Shown: positions 8,041 through 17,578, counted from the first letter of the stretch. The stretch: 64,000 nucleotides of DNA from Subtercola lobariae (GCF_014640255.1 NZ_BMGP01000001.1:434001-498000); one strand, 5' to 3'. Program-made: numbers and translations. The notes: a model not told the origin generated them from the letters alone.

Positions 8041-8102
8041 AATCGAGAGGTCGAAATCTCTCCAATACGGGGCATTTTGGGAGAGATTTCGACCTCTCGA
8101 TT
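8041..8102. repeat. Long perfect palindrome, copy 1
   Basis: Two perfectly complementary 23-base arms (8041-8063 and 8080-8102) enclose a 16-base loop. The same arms recur at 51011-51070. Each arm also contains GAGAG and CTCTC, so alternative pairings exist. It lies downstream of trpS, after a C-rich tract on the trpS strand (8105-8160, built of an 11-base unit repeated about three times). It may end trpS transcription, but no U-tract follows. Confidence 0.85.
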
Positions 8103-8161
8103 GAGCCGGGGGCGGGCCGGGGGCGGGCCGGGGGCGGGCCGGGCGCGCCGGGGGCGGGGTG

Positions 8162-9184
8162 TCAGACGAGGTGGATGCGGCGGCGGGGCAGAAAGCCGAC
8201 GCGGTCGTAGACCGTGGCGAGCGTTCCGTTCGCCACCTCGTTGGCGCGATCGGCCGCGGTGCCCAGAATACGGTCGAGTTCGGCCGGGTCGGCGAGCAGC
8301 TCGAGCGCGCGGGTGCGAATGGGCGTGATGGTGTCGATGACCACGGTGGCCAAGGCTTTTTTGAAGTCGCCGTAGCCGCGGCCGGCGAACTCCGCCTCGA
8401 GCGATTCGATCGACTGGCCCGAGAGCACCGAGTAGATGGTCAAGAGGTTCGAGACGCCGGGTTTGCTGGCCGGGTCGAACACGATTGCGCCGTCGGCGTC
8501 GGTGACGGCGCGCATGATCTTCTTCTGTGTGATGGCCGGGTCGTCGAGCATCCAGATGATGCCGGCCGGTGACTCTGCCGACTTCGACATTTTGGCGGTG
8601 GGGTTCTGCAGATCGAAGATCTTCGCCGTCTCTTTGACGATGTACGGCTCGGGAATGACGAAGGTCTCGCCGAAACGGCTGTTGAACCGCGTGGCCAGGT
8701 CACGGGTCAGCTCGACGTGCTGGCGCTGGTCTTCGCCCACCGGAACGTCTTCGGCCTGGTAGAGCAGAATGTCGCCGGCCTGCAGAATCGGGTAGGTGAA
8801 GAGCCCCACCGAGGCGGCGTCAGAACCCTGCTTCGAGGCCTTGTCTTTGAACTGCGTCATGCGGCTCGCCTCGCCGAAACCGGTGATGCTGTTCAGCACC
8901 CAGGCGAGTTCAGCGTGCGCCGGTACCTGCGATTGTACGAAAAGGGTCGACTCGGCAGGGTCGATGCCGGCGGCGATGTACTGCGCAACCGTACGGCGCG
9001 TGTTCTCGCGCAGCTCTGCGGGGTCTTGGGGCACGGTGATGGCGTGCAGGTCGGCGAGCATGTAGAACGCGTCGTGGCTGGCCTGCAGTGCCTTCCAGCT
9101 CAGCAGGGCGCCCACGTAGTTGCCGATGTGCAGCGATTCGGCTGAGGGCTGCATGCCCGAGAGCAGGCGCGGTTTGTTCGTCAT
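8162..9184 (-). CDS. trpS: Tryptophanyl-tRNA synthetase
   Basis: Charges tRNA-Trp with tryptophan. It is a class I synthetase with the HIGH-type motif as HIGN (about residue 19), followed by the GALLSW segment, the DLHAIT and [13 protein letters not shown] tryptophan/ATP site segments, and the KMSKS loop as KMSKSAESP. Its 340 residues are the normal bacterial length. The ATG at 9184 has AGGA 8 bases upstream; upstream in-frame residues (LLLLPLF) are not family-like. It stands apart from its neighbours. Confidence 0.96.
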   Translation of the reverse strand: MTNKPRLLSGMQPSAESLHIGNYVGALLSWKALQASHDAFYMLADLHAITVPQDPAELRENTRRTVAQYIAAGIDPAESTLFVQSQVPAHAELAWVLNSITGFGEASRMTQFKDKASKQGSDAASVGLFTYPILQAGDILLYQAEDVPVGEDQRQHVELTRDLATRFNSRFGETFVIPEPYIVKETAKIFDLQNPTAKMSKSAESPAGIIWMLDDPAITQKKIMRAVTDADGAIVFDPASKPGVSNLLTIYSVLSGQSIESLEAEFAGRGYGDFKKALATVVIDTITPIRTRALELLADPAELDRILGTAADRANEVANGTLATVYDRVGFLPRRRIHLV

Positions 9185-9271
9185 GAGAAAAGTCCTAAAT
9201 AGGGGTAAGAGAAGTAAAGCAAACGACAGTGCGTTCGACCGCAACGGAATCGATGAAAGGGCGGCGGCGCA

Positions 9272-10126
9272 TCAAATGGAATAGTCGACGACGACAGGCG
9301 TGTGATCCGACCATCGCTCGTCGTGCGACGCGGCCCGGTCGACCGAGTAGTTCACCACGCGATCGGCGAGTGCCGCGGTGGCCATCTGGTAGTCGATGCG
9401 CCAGCCGGTGTCGTTGTCGAACGCCTGGCCGCGCCATGACCACCAGGTGTACGGCCCGTCGACTTCGCCGGCCGAGCGCCTGCCGATATCGACCCAGCCA
9501 AGGCCCGGGCCGGTCGAGCCGTCGACGCCCTCGACGGTTGCGCCCGCCTCGCCGAAGAACCGGTCGAAGTAGGCGCGCTCGCGCGGCAAGAAGCCAGCGC
9601 GCTTCACGTTGCCCTTCCAGTTCTTGATGTCGAGCGGCTTGTGCCCCACGTTGAGGTCGCCGACCACCACCGCCAGCGAACTGTGCGCCTTGATCTCGGG
9701 CAGACGCACGGTCATGCCGTCGAGAAACTTGTACTTCTCTACCTGTTTCGGCGTGCCGTCGTCACCCGAGTGCACATATGCGCTCACCACGGTGACGATC
9801 TGGCCGTTCACCTCGTAGTCGGCCTCGAGCCAGCGTCCGGCGCTGTCGAACTCTTCGTCGCCGATGGTGACGCGGTGGATGCTCGCCTTGTCTCTTGACG
9901 CAATGGCCACCCCCGCGCGGCCTTTGGCCGTGGCCGCGTCGTGCAGAATGCTCCACTCGGGCCCGAGCAGAGCTTCGAGGTCTTCAGTGGATGCCCGTAC
10001 CTCTTGCAACGCCAGAATGTCGACCCCCCGGGCATCCAGCCACCCGCCCATGCCTTTGCGAAACGCGGCGCGCACGCCGTTCACGTTGACAGAAGCAATA
10101 CGCAGATTCTTGGAGCCCGAAACCAT
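9272..10126 (-). CDS. xth: Exodeoxyribonuclease III / AP endonuclease family
   Basis: A Mg-dependent endonuclease of the exonuclease III family, acting at abasic sites in base-excision repair. Visible motifs are RIASVNVNGVRAA, LALQEVRA (metal-binding Glu), VVVGDLNVGH (catalytic Asp/Asn), GWRIDYQMAT and the C-terminal SDHTPVVVDY histidine. The 284-residue length is typical. The ATG at 10126 gives the standard N-terminus; a GTG 30 bases upstream has no better binding site. It lies downstream of the YihY gene on the same strand. Confidence 0.92.
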   Translation of the reverse strand: MVSGSKNLRIASVNVNGVRAAFRKGMGGWLDARGVDILALQEVRASTEDLEALLGPEWSILHDAATAKGRAGVAIASRDKASIHRVTIGDEEFDSAGRWLEADYEVNGQIVTVVSAYVHSGDDGTPKQVEKYKFLDGMTVRLPEIKAHSSLAVVVGDLNVGHKPLDIKNWKGNVKRAGFLPRERAYFDRFFGEAGATVEGVDGSTGPGLGWVDIGRRSAGEVDGPYTWWSWRGQAFDNDTGWRIDYQMATAALADRVVNYSVDRAASHDERWSDHTPVVVDYSI

Positions 10127-10211
10127 ACCCGCAACTGTACCGGCCCGCGCCGACACCGGAGATCTGCCGCCGCGTCACCCCGGGCTGCGGAGCGGGGCCC
10201 GGCGGCCCGCG

Positions 10212-11423
10212 CTACTTCGGGGGCGGCGGAGCAGCCGCCGGGGTGGAAGTCGCGATGTCGGGGTCGACCGGCTCGTGGGCGAGCTCGCGGTCGAGGCGGC
10301 GCAGGGTACGGCGCAGGTTCACCGCGCGCAGGCCGTGGGCACGCTCGAGTTCGGCCTCGACCTGGGTGCGCTGCGCGACCAGCGCGGCGCGATGCGCCTC
10401 GGCCTCGGTCTGCAGCGCCTCGCGCTCGGCCTCTTCGGGGCTGAGGTTGCGCGGGTCGATGTGGGCGTCTGCCATGCTGACCTGAATCCACGAGGCGAAG
10501 ATCAGCAGTACCTGGCAGATGAGGTTGAACCAGATGAGAATGCCGATGATGACGGCAAACGATGCGAGCAGCGGATTTTTTGTTGCTCCCCCGAGTAGCG
10601 ACGAACCGAGCACCTTCAGAATGCCCATCGCGACCGCGCCGAGCGCCGCGCCCTGCAGCAGTTGCTGGAACGGAATCGGCACTCCCGACAGCACTCGGTA
10701 GACCCCGGCTAGCACGATCGTGTCGAACACGTACACCAGAAGAAGGCCCACTATTCGCGCGATGATCTCGGCTGCGGGCGATGACTGATCCCAGCCGAAA
10801 AGCCCGAACACGAACCCGAGGGCAGAACTCGACGCGATCGACATGCCAGCCGAGATCAGAAGCAGAATCGCGAAGGCGATGGCGAGCCCGAAGTCTCTGA
10901 GCTTCAGCAGAACAAAGTTGGTTTTCGGCCCCGGCAGGTTGAAGATGAGCCGAATCGCGCTGCGGGTCGAGCCGAGAAATCCGACGGCCGTGAAGATGAG
11001 GCCAGCCACCGCGATGACCCCTGTCCAGCCGAGGGCAGGCGTGGCGTTCGTCAGAGCATCCGGTTTGATGGCGCCATCTGGGCCGATCAACCCAGGCACA
11101 CTGGTGTTGAGCTGATCGATGATGGCCTGCTGCAGCTGCGGGTTCGACGCGAGCGCCAGACCGAAGATGGAGAATGTCGCAGCCAGCGCCGCAAAGATGG
11201 CGAAGACGGCCTGATAGCTCATGCCTGAGGCGAGTAATGGTCCGCCGTTGTTGCCGTAGTTCTGAAACACGCGAACAGGCCTCGACTGCTGCACCCACGC
11301 AACGAGCCCCTTGATTCCGCCGGGTTTCGGTTTCGCGTCGGCAGAAGCCTCGTCGGTCGCCACCTGAACGGCGTCTGACGGTTTCGGGTCTTTGGCACTC
11401 TTGGCGGTCTGCGTTGTGCTCAC
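10212..11423 (-). CDS. YihY/BrkB-family membrane protein
   Basis: A six-helix inner-membrane protein of the YihY/virulence factor BrkB family; once taken for ribonuclease BN, the family's role is still unclear. Residues 1-50 are charged and soluble. Helices follow from MSYQAVFAIFAALAATFSIFG to the LIWFNLICQVLLIFASW segment near residue 320. The C-terminal 80 residues are a charged, probably coiled-coil tail (EEAEREALQTEAEAHR) ending in a proline run. Length 403. It lies downstream of the sdh terminator. Confidence 0.85.
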   Translation of the reverse strand: MSTTQTAKSAKDPKPSDAVQVATDEASADAKPKPGGIKGLVAWVQQSRPVRVFQNYGNNGGPLLASGMSYQAVFAIFAALAATFSIFGLALASNPQLQQAIIDQLNTSVPGLIGPDGAIKPDALTNATPALGWTGVIAVAGLIFTAVGFLGSTRSAIRLIFNLPGPKTNFVLLKLRDFGLAIAFAILLLISAGMSIASSSALGFVFGLFGWDQSSPAAEIIARIVGLLLVYVFDTIVLAGVYRVLSGVPIPFQQLLQGAALGAVAMGILKVLGSSLLGGATKNPLLASFAVIIGILIWFNLICQVLLIFASWIQVSMADAHIDPRNLSPEEAEREALQTEAEAHRAALVAQRTQVEAELERAHGLRAVNLRRTLRRLDRELAHEPVDPDIATSTPAAAPPPPK

Positions 11424-11488
11424 CCTCTCACCCTAAAGCCGCCCTAGCGCACCCGCCGCACGGCTTGCGCTCCTAACGCGATGCGTGT

Positions 11489-11540
11489 AGATCACGAAAA
11501 GTGGCCCAAAAATACGTTTTTGAGCCACTTTTCGCGATCT
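11489..11540 (-). terminator. Stem-loop terminator of the sdhCDAB operon
   Basis: Arms 11489-11512 and 11517-11540 enclose a TACG loop (24 bases, 2 mismatches). On the minus strand both mismatches become G-U pairs, so the sdh transcript would form an unbroken 24-pair stem, whereas the plus-strand RNA would carry A-C mismatches. The inner stem pairs an A-run with a U-run. It begins 12 bases downstream of the sdhB stop. Confidence 0.75.
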
Positions 11541-11551
11541 GTAAGAGAGGG

Positions 11552-12310
11552 TTAGCGCTTGCCGAACATGATGGCCTGCTTGACCTCGGCGATGGCCTGG
11601 GTGACCTGGATGCCACGGGGGCACGCCTCAGAGCAGTTGAAGGTGGTGCGGCAGCGCCACACGCCCTCTTTGTCGTTCAGAATGTCGAGACGCACCGAGG
11701 AGGCCTCGTCGCGCGAGTCGAAGATGAAGCGGTGTGCGTTCACGATGGCGGCCGGGCCGAAGTACTGCCCGTCTGTCCAGAACACGGGGCACGATGAGGT
11801 GCACGCGGCGCAGAGGATGCACTTGGTGGTGTCATCGAAGCGCGCACGCTGCTCGGCCGACTGAATACGCTCTTTCTCGGGCTTCGACGAAGCCTGCAAG
11901 AACGGCTGCACCTCGCGGTACGACGCGAAGAACGGCTCCATGTCGACCACGAGGTCTTTTTCCAGCGGCAGGCCCTTGATGGCCTCGACGTAGATGGGCT
12001 TCGTGATGTCGAGGTCTTTCATCAGCGTCTTGCACGCGAGACGATTGCGGCCGTTGATGCGCATGGCGTCTGAACCGCACACGCCATGGGCGCAGGAGCG
12101 GCGGAAGGTGAGAGAACCGTCTTGCTCCCACTTGATCTTGTGCAGAGCATCCAGCACGCGGTCTGTGGGGTAGAGCTCGACGTCGAAGTCTTGCCAGCGC
12201 GGCTCTTCGTCGACCTCGGGGTTGAAGCGGCGCACCATCATGGTGACGGTGAACGTAGGAATGGGCGCCTCGGCCGGGGCCGGGGGAGAGTCCAGAGTTG
12301 CCGTACTCAT
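11552..12310 (-). CDS. sdhB: Succinate dehydrogenase iron-sulfur subunit
   Basis: Relays electrons from the SdhA flavin to the membrane quinone site through three Fe-S clusters. The [2Fe-2S] ligands are Cys73, Cys78, Asp81 and Cys93 in the CAHGVCGSD and RLAC segments, the Asp ligand being usual in SdhB. The [4Fe-4S] and [3Fe-4S] motifs are CILCAACTSSCP and the CSEACPRGI segment. Length is 252 residues. It starts 2 bases after sdhA, so the two are certainly co-translated, and is the last gene of sdhC-D-A-B. Confidence 0.96.
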   Translation of the reverse strand: MSTATLDSPPAPAEAPIPTFTVTMMVRRFNPEVDEEPRWQDFDVELYPTDRVLDALHKIKWEQDGSLTFRRSCAHGVCGSDAMRINGRNRLACKTLMKDLDITKPIYVEAIKGLPLEKDLVVDMEPFFASYREVQPFLQASSKPEKERIQSAEQRARFDDTTKCILCAACTSSCPVFWTDGQYFGPAAIVNAHRFIFDSRDEASSVRLDILNDKEGVWRCRTTFNCSEACPRGIQVTQAIAEVKQAIMFGKR

Positions 12311-12312
12311 CT

Positions 12313-14112
12313 TTAGTACTTCCTCTCCATGGGCTGGTAGCGGGTGACCACTACCGGCTTCGTTTCTAGCTTGATGTGGTCGCCGGCGTCGGTCGAGTGC
12401 GCGTCGCCTGTGAGGTACGCCATGGTGTGCACCATGTAGTTCTCGTCGTCGCGCTTCGGGAAGTCTTCTCTGAAGTGCCCGCCGCGGCTTTCTTTGCGGT
12501 AGAGCGCCGAGTAGACGAGCACCTCGGCGAGGTCGAGCAAGAAGCCGAGTTCGATGGCTTCGAGCAGGTCGGTGTTGAACCGCTTGCCTTTGTCTTGCAC
12601 CATCACGTTCTTGTAGCGCTCGCGCAGGTCGGCGATCACCTTGGTGACCTCGATCAGCGACGTCTCGGTGCGATACACCTGGGCGTTGCGGTCCATTGAG
12701 TCTTGCAGCTCTTTACGCATGGCCGACATGCGCTCGGTGCCGTTGGATGCCCGAAGCATCTCTACCAGGTCGCGAATCGGTTTCGCGGGGTCGTCGGGCA
12801 GCGGAACGTATTCAGCGGTCAGTGCGTACTCCACCGCGTTGTTACCGGCGCGCTTGCCGAAAACGTTGATGTCGAGCAGCGAGTTGGTGCCGAGCCGGTT
12901 CGAGCCGTGTACCGAGACGCAGGCGCACTCGCCGGCGGCGTAGAGACCGGGCACGACGGTGCTGTTGTCGCTCAGAACCTCGGCTGCCACGTTGGTCGGG
13001 ATGCCGCCCATCGCGTAGTGGGCCGTCGGCAGCACGGGCACCGGTTCGGTGTACGGCTCGACGCCCAGGTAGGTGCGGGCGAACTCGGTGATGTCGGGCA
13101 GCTTCGCGTCGATGACGGCCGGTTCGAGGTGGGTGATGTCGAGGTACACGTAGTCTTTGTTCGGGCCGCCACCTCGGCCTTCACGAATCTCAGTGGCCAT
13201 GCAGCGAGCGACGATGTCACGCGGGGCGAGGTCTTTGATGGTGGGGGCGTAGCGCTCCATGAAGCGTTCACCCTCGCTGTTACGGAGTATCGCGCCCTCA
13301 CCACGGGCTGCTTCAGAGAGCAGGATGCCGAGGCCCGCCAACCCCGTCGGGTGGAACTGGAAGAACTCCATGTCTTCAAGCGGCAGACCCTTGCGCCAGA
13401 TGATGCCCACGCCGTCTCCCGTGAGGGTGTGGGCGTTCGAGGTGGTCTTGAAGATCTTGCCGAATCCGCCGGTCGCGAAGACGATCGACTTGCCCTGGAA
13501 GATGTGCAGGTCGCCGGTGGCGAGCTCGTAAGCCACGACCGCCGAGGGGCGCTTCACGCCGTCGACCTCGACCATGACCAGGTCGAGCACGTAGTACTCG
13601 TTGAAGAAGTTGATGCCGTGCTTGACGCAGTTCTGGTACAAGGTCTGCAGAATCATGTGACCGGTGCGGTCTGCGGCATAGCAGGCCCGGCGAACCGGCG
13701 CCTTGCCGTGGTCACGCGTGTGACCACCGAAGCGGCGCTGGTCGATCTTGCCCTCAGGGGTGCGGTTGAAAGGCAGACCCATGTTCTCGAGGTCGTAGAC
13801 CGCGTCGATGGCTTCTTTCGCCAGAATCTCGGCGGCATCCTGATCGACCAGATAGTCACCGCCTTTCACGGTGTCGAAGGTGTGCCACTCCCAGTTGTCT
13901 TCTTCGACGTTGGCGAGGGCTGCAGCCATTCCGCCCTGCGCCGCACCGGTGTGCGAGCGCGTGGGGTAGAGCTTCGAGATGACGGCGGTGCGAGCCTTGG
14001 GCCCGGCCTCGATAGCTGCGCGCATTCCCGCGCCGCCCGCGCCGACGATGACAACGTCGTGCTGGTGATAGGTCACGCCATCGACGACGGTGCCGTCTGC
14101 ATAGTCAGTCAC
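12313..14112 (-). CDS. sdhA: Succinate dehydrogenase flavoprotein subunit
   Basis: Oxidises succinate to fumarate on the inner face of the membrane in the TCA cycle and respiratory chain. It shows [14 protein letters not shown] for FAD binding, [10 protein letters not shown] whose histidine (about residue 54) carries covalent FAD, the TGDGVGI and FHPTGL segments, and [13 protein letters not shown] near the active site. At 599 residues the length is standard. It is 33 bases after sdhD. Confidence 0.97.
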   Translation of the reverse strand: MTDYADGTVVDGVTYHQHDVVIVGAGGAGMRAAIEAGPKARTAVISKLYPTRSHTGAAQGGMAAALANVEEDNWEWHTFDTVKGGDYLVDQDAAEILAKEAIDAVYDLENMGLPFNRTPEGKIDQRRFGGHTRDHGKAPVRRACYAADRTGHMILQTLYQNCVKHGINFFNEYYVLDLVMVEVDGVKRPSAVVAYELATGDLHIFQGKSIVFATGGFGKIFKTTSNAHTLTGDGVGIIWRKGLPLEDMEFFQFHPTGLAGLGILLSEAARGEGAILRNSEGERFMERYAPTIKDLAPRDIVARCMATEIREGRGGGPNKDYVYLDITHLEPAVIDAKLPDITEFARTYLGVEPYTEPVPVLPTAHYAMGGIPTNVAAEVLSDNSTVVPGLYAAGECACVSVHGSNRLGTNSLLDINVFGKRAGNNAVEYALTAEYVPLPDDPAKPIRDLVEMLRASNGTERMSAMRKELQDSMDRNAQVYRTETSLIEVTKVIADLRERYKNVMVQDKGKRFNTDLLEAIELGFLLDLAEVLVYSALYRKESRGGHFREDFPKRDDENYMVHTMAYLTGDAHSTDAGDHIKLETKPVVVTRYQPMERKY

Positions 14113-14145
14113 TGAATTGGGTTCCTTGCGGTTGTGAAAAGGTGC

Positions 14146-14595
14146 TTAGTTCACCGGGCAGAAGGTCAGAGCCTGATCTGCGGGAATGAAGGTGTTGCAG
14201 GGGTCGAAGGTGAAGACCACCAGCGTTCCGAGAACAATGAGAATGATGGCCGCGGCGGCGATGCCGATCAGCAGAACTCGGCGAACCGTGCGGTGCGATG
14301 CGTAGTCGTTCACGATGGTGCGCATACCGTTCGAGCCGTGGATCATGGCGAGCCAGAGCATGACAACATCCCACCACTGCCAGAACGGCGTGGCGTACTT
14401 GCCGGCGACGAAGGCGAAGTCGATCTCTTTGATGCCTTCACCCAGAACCAAGTTCACGAAGAGATGACCGAAAATGAGGATGAGCAGCAGCACGCCAGAG
14501 AGGCGCATGTACAGCCAGCCCCACTTCTCCCAGTTGACCCGGCCTTTGCTTGAGCGTTCCCGCGGCGTACGGGGTGCCTCGATGATCGTCGACAT
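14146..14595 (-). CDS. sdhD: Succinate dehydrogenase membrane anchor subunit
   Basis: A 149-residue protein with a charged N-terminal tail and three membrane helices beginning WLYMRLSGVLLLILIFGHLFVNL. The GH pair there and the later WLAMIHGSNGMR histidine are candidate haem b or quinone-site residues. It anchors SdhAB together with SdhC. Its ATG overlaps the sdhC stop (TAATG), showing coupling. Confidence 0.9.
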   Translation of the reverse strand: MSTIIEAPRTPRERSSKGRVNWEKWGWLYMRLSGVLLLILIFGHLFVNLVLGEGIKEIDFAFVAGKYATPFWQWWDVVMLWLAMIHGSNGMRTIVNDYASHRTVRRVLLIGIAAAAIILIVLGTLVVFTFDPCNTFIPADQALTFCPVN

Positions 14596-15020
14596 TACTG
14601 CGGCTCCGTGAAGACGTTGTGCAAGTGAATGGGTGCGAACCCTGCGGTGCCGATCACCCAGAGGGCGATGACGATCCAGAACATCAGGCGCTGGTACTTC
14701 GCGCCCTTGCTCCAGAAGTCGATCAAGATGATGCGAATGCCGTTGAACGCGTGGAACATTATGGCGATGACCAGTGCGGTCTCACCGAGCCCCATGATCG
14801 GGTTCTTATAGGTGCTCATGACCGCGTCGTAGGCCTGGGGGCTGACCCTGATCATTGCTGTGTCGAGAACGTGCACCAGCAAGAAGAAGTAGATGGAGAC
14901 ACCGGTGATGCGGTGCAGTACCCACGACCACATACCCGTGTTACCGCGGTACAGCGTTCCCGCTGGCCGTTTCGACGAGCTTCTTGCGGTGGTGAGTGTC
15001 GATGCCGCTTCATTGGGCAC
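14595..15020 (-). CDS. sdhC: Succinate dehydrogenase cytochrome b556 subunit
   Basis: The haem-binding membrane subunit. It shows MWSWVLHRITGVSIYFFLLVHVLD with the conserved SxxHR and HVxD histidines, and two further helices ending in an MFHAFNGIRII motif. The GTG at 15020 is chosen because GGGGG lies about 7 bases upstream; a longer frame to 15062 lacks a binding site and adds an unrelated cysteine-containing peptide. With this start the protein has 141 residues. First gene of the operon. Confidence 0.9.
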   Translation of the reverse strand: MPNEAASTLTTARSSSKRPAGTLYRGNTGMWSWVLHRITGVSIYFFLLVHVLDTAMIRVSPQAYDAVMSTYKNPIMGLGETALVIAIMFHAFNGIRIILIDFWSKGAKYQRLMFWIVIALWVIGTAGFAPIHLHNVFTEPQ

Positions 15021-15094
15021 GAGCAACCCCCTTTGGTTCGGTATGGGTTTGCAGCCTGACACAGAAGCGCTGTGCCCGGTGCGAAATCTTTTTC

Positions 15095-15139
15095 AGCATA
15101 ATGTTCGCATCGTGAAATGTCTTGTAAGGCAACCCTTAC
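15095..15139 (-). promoter_or_regulatory. sdh promoter with abutting palindromic operator
   Basis: On the minus strand a -35 AAGACA (15123-15118) and -10 TATGCT (15100-15095) are 17 bases apart. The palindrome GTAAGG-CAAC-CCTTAC at 15124-15139 directly touches the -35 box, a typical place for an operator. It has some likeness to iron-regulator (DtxR/IdeR) boxes, but the spacing differs from the consensus, so the regulator is not assigned. Confidence 0.5.
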
Positions 15140-15156
15140 CACATCACGGGCTGTGC

Positions 15157-16308
15157 TTACTGAATTCGGGCCCGAGCCGCCCGTTTCGCTTCCAGTGTAG
15201 GCACGTTCAGCACCGACTCGTAGTGCTTGACGAGCTCACCGCAGACACTCGCCCAGGTGCGCCCGAGCACCTGCCTGCGCCCGGCCTCTCCCATTCGCCG
15301 GCGCAGCGTCGGGCTCGCAACGAGATCGGCGACGAGATCGCGCATTTCCCGAGGGTCGTTCGGGTCGAAGAGGTAGCCGGTCTCGCCGTCTGAAACCAGG
15401 TCGATGGGGCCTCCCGCGCGGGGTGCGATCACGGGCAGCCCGCTCGCGTGCGCCTCTTGCAGAGTCTGGCCGAACGTTTCTTCGGCGCCGGTGTGTAAGA
15501 AGAGGTCGAAACTGCCGTACGCCGCCGAGAGGTCTTCGCCGCCGAGCCGGCCGAGAAAGGTGATGGGCATGCCCTTGCTCAGTGCGGTGATCTGCCCGAG
15601 CGCGGGCCCGTCTCCTACGACGGCGAGGTGGATGCCCGGCATCCCCCGAAGGGCAGCAACGCGCTCGAGCTGCTTCTCTGGCGCGATGCGCCCCACGTAT
15701 CCCACCACCACCTCGCCCCGGGGGCTGAGCCGCGAACGTAACGCGGCGGCCTCGGGCAGTGTTCGGTTGTTCGGGTGAAAGGCAGCGAGATCGACGCCTC
15801 GAGCCCAGTGGCGAAGGTGCTTGACGCCGAGCTTCTGCAGATCATCCATCGACGCCGTCGACGGAACGAGAGTGAGCGTCGCGCCGTCGTGCACCCATTT
15901 CACGAAACGCCAGGCGAGCTTCGTGGCGGGCCCGAGGTGGTTTCGGCGAGCATACCCGGCGACGTCGGTCTGAAAAACGGCGACCGAGGGCACTCCGAGC
16001 CGGTTGGCCGAGGCGATGCCCTGCGCACCGAGCATGAAAGGGGAGGCCGCGTGCACCACGTCGGGGGCGAAGTCGGCGAGCAGGCGCAGCACCTGCAGGT
16101 TCGGCAGCCCGACCGGAAACTCTCGGTAGGCGAAGGCCGCGACCTGATGAACCGCGAAACCACGGTAGTGACTCGGGGCGTGAGCGGCTGGGCAGATGAC
16201 GATGGCCTCGTGGCCGTTCTCTCGCAGGTGATCGAGCACCTTGCAGACGCTGTTGGTGACTCCGTTGACGGTGGGCAGAAAGCTTTCGGTGACAATCGCA
16301 ACCCTCAT
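15157..16308 (-). CDS. GT4 glycosyltransferase, MgtA-like GDP-mannose-dependent mannosyltransferase
   Basis: A GT-B fold enzyme whose start, MRVAIVTESFLPTVNGVTNS, is typical of actinobacterial GDP-mannose-dependent alpha-mannosyltransferases such as mycobacterial MgtA (Rv0557). The C-terminal donor domain shows VGYVGRIAPEKQLE and the catalytic ExxxE region HTGAEETFGQTLQEAHASG, then PVIAPRAGGPIDLV. It probably adds mannose to a glycolipid in the membrane-associated lipoglycan pathway. ATG at 16308 gives 383 residues; a TTG two codons upstream is possible. It is divergent from the mannose-1-phosphate guanylyltransferase. Confidence 0.85.
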   Translation of the reverse strand: MRVAIVTESFLPTVNGVTNSVCKVLDHLRENGHEAIVICPAAHAPSHYRGFAVHQVAAFAYREFPVGLPNLQVLRLLADFAPDVVHAASPFMLGAQGIASANRLGVPSVAVFQTDVAGYARRNHLGPATKLAWRFVKWVHDGATLTLVPSTASMDDLQKLGVKHLRHWARGVDLAAFHPNNRTLPEAAALRSRLSPRGEVVVGYVGRIAPEKQLERVAALRGMPGIHLAVVGDGPALGQITALSKGMPITFLGRLGGEDLSAAYGSFDLFLHTGAEETFGQTLQEAHASGLPVIAPRAGGPIDLVSDGETGYLFDPNDPREMRDLVADLVASPTLRRRMGEAGRRQVLGRTWASVCGELVKHYESVLNVPTLEAKRAARARIQ

Positions 16309-16394
16309 GGTCAAACGCTAAGAAACCCCCATGAACGAAGGGTGACGTGCCTCTGTCGAGGGGCATAACGGTGTGCACATATAAGGTAGGTCGC

Positions 16395-17516
16395 ATGCCC
16401 AACGACAACGATCTGCTCGACCGTTATTACAGTGTGATTCCCGCCGGCGGCATCGGTTCTCGCCTCTGGCCGTTGTCGCGAGCGGATGCCCCCAAGTTCT
16501 TGCACGACCTGAGTGGCTCGGGTCAGAGCCTTCTTCGTGACACGTGGGACAGGCTGGCCCCGCTGGCCGGCGAACAGCGCATCATGGTGGTCACTGGGCG
16601 CGCGCACCGTGCCGCCGTCGAGAAGCAGCTGCCCGCACTGCAAGACGCGAACGTGGTGCTCGAGAGTGAGCCGCGCGAGTCGACGGCGGCCATCGGGCTC
16701 GCCGCCGCCATTCTCGAGCGTCGCCAGCCGGGTGTCATCGTTGGTTCGTTCGCGGCCGATCACGTGATCGGTGAGCCGGAGCGCTTTCGGCAGACCGTTC
16801 GGCAGGCCATGGTCACCGCCGACGCGGGGTTCATCACCACCATCGGCATCATGCCCACCGAGCCCTCCATCGGCTTCGGCTACATTCACGCCGTGAAGCC
16901 GCTCGGTGTCGAGGGTGCTCCCGACGCCTGCTTCGTCGACACGTTCGTCGAGAAGCCCGATCTGCCCACCGCCGAGAAGTACCTGGCTGCAGGTAACTAC
17001 ATGTGGAACGCGGGCATGTTCATCTCGCGCGCCGATGTGCTGCTCGAGCAGATCGGCCGCTCGCGCCCCGAGCTGCTCGCCGGCCTGCTCGAACTCGCCG
17101 AGGCATGGGACACCCCGCGTCGCGGCGCCGTCGTCGACCAGGTCTGGCCCGACCTCGAGAAGATCGCCATCGACTACACCGTGGCCGAGCCGAGTGCGCT
17201 CGAAGGCAAGCTCGCAGTGGTTCCCGGCACCTTCAGCTGGGACGACGTGGGTGACTTCGCCTCCATCGCCAAGCTGCACTCGGGCGGCCGCAAGTCAGAG
17301 CTCGCCATACTCGGCAAGAACGCGCGCATCCTCTCCGATTCGTCGAGCGGGGTCGTGGTGTCGCACAGCAACCGCGTGATCAGCCTCATCGGGGTCGAAG
17401 ACATCGTGGTGGTCGACACTCCCGACGCGCTGCTGGTGACGACGAGCGCGCACGCTCAGCGAGTGAAGGCGGTTGTGGATGCTCTGCGGCTCTCGGGATC
17501 GGGCGACGTACTGTAG
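16395..17516 (+). CDS. manC: Mannose-1-phosphate guanylyltransferase
   Basis: Makes GDP-mannose from mannose 1-phosphate and GTP. The nucleotidyltransferase signature is YSVIPAGGIGSRLWPLSRADAPK. Further motifs are ESEPRESTAAIGLAAA, the FAADHVI metal segment, FVEKPD, and NAGMFISRADV. The C-terminal part ends after a short left-handed beta-helix-like stretch and lacks a phosphomannose isomerase domain (373 residues). ATG at 16395 follows AAGGTAGG; 16 additional in-frame upstream codons are not homologous. Its product feeds the neighbouring mannosyltransferase and the polyprenol-phosphate mannose synthase. Confidence 0.92.
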   Translation: MPNDNDLLDRYYSVIPAGGIGSRLWPLSRADAPKFLHDLSGSGQSLLRDTWDRLAPLAGEQRIMVVTGRAHRAAVEKQLPALQDANVVLESEPRESTAAIGLAAAILERRQPGVIVGSFAADHVIGEPERFRQTVRQAMVTADAGFITTIGIMPTEPSIGFGYIHAVKPLGVEGAPDACFVDTFVEKPDLPTAEKYLAAGNYMWNAGMFISRADVLLEQIGRSRPELLAGLLELAEAWDTPRRGAVVDQVWPDLEKIAIDYTVAEPSALEGKLAVVPGTFSWDDVGDFASIAKLHSGGRKSELAILGKNARILSDSSSGVVVSHSNRVISLIGVEDIVVVDTPDALLVTTSAHAQRVKAVVDALRLSGSGDVL

Positions 17517-17524
17517 CCGATCAG

Positions 17525-17565
17525 CCACGCGGAAAAGCGGCAACCTGTGAGGAATTTTTGCGTGG
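17525..17565 (+). terminator. Stem-loop after the guanylyltransferase gene
   Basis: CCACGC-GG-AAAA near 17525 pairs with TTTTTGCGTGG near 17555, a ten-pair stem with a small bulge just after the manC stop. Confidence 0.45.
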
Positions 17566-17578
17566 ACATTTCGGTGAG

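Noticed and set aside
8105-8160. G-rich tract as a G-quadruplex
   Set aside because: G-runs are present, but they are explained by an 11-base tandem unit in a high-GC spacer; nothing else supports a quadruplex role.
15124-15139. DtxR/IdeR iron box at the sdh promoter
   Set aside because: The AGG and CCT halves are four bases apart, whereas the DtxR consensus places them nine apart; kept only as an unassigned operator.
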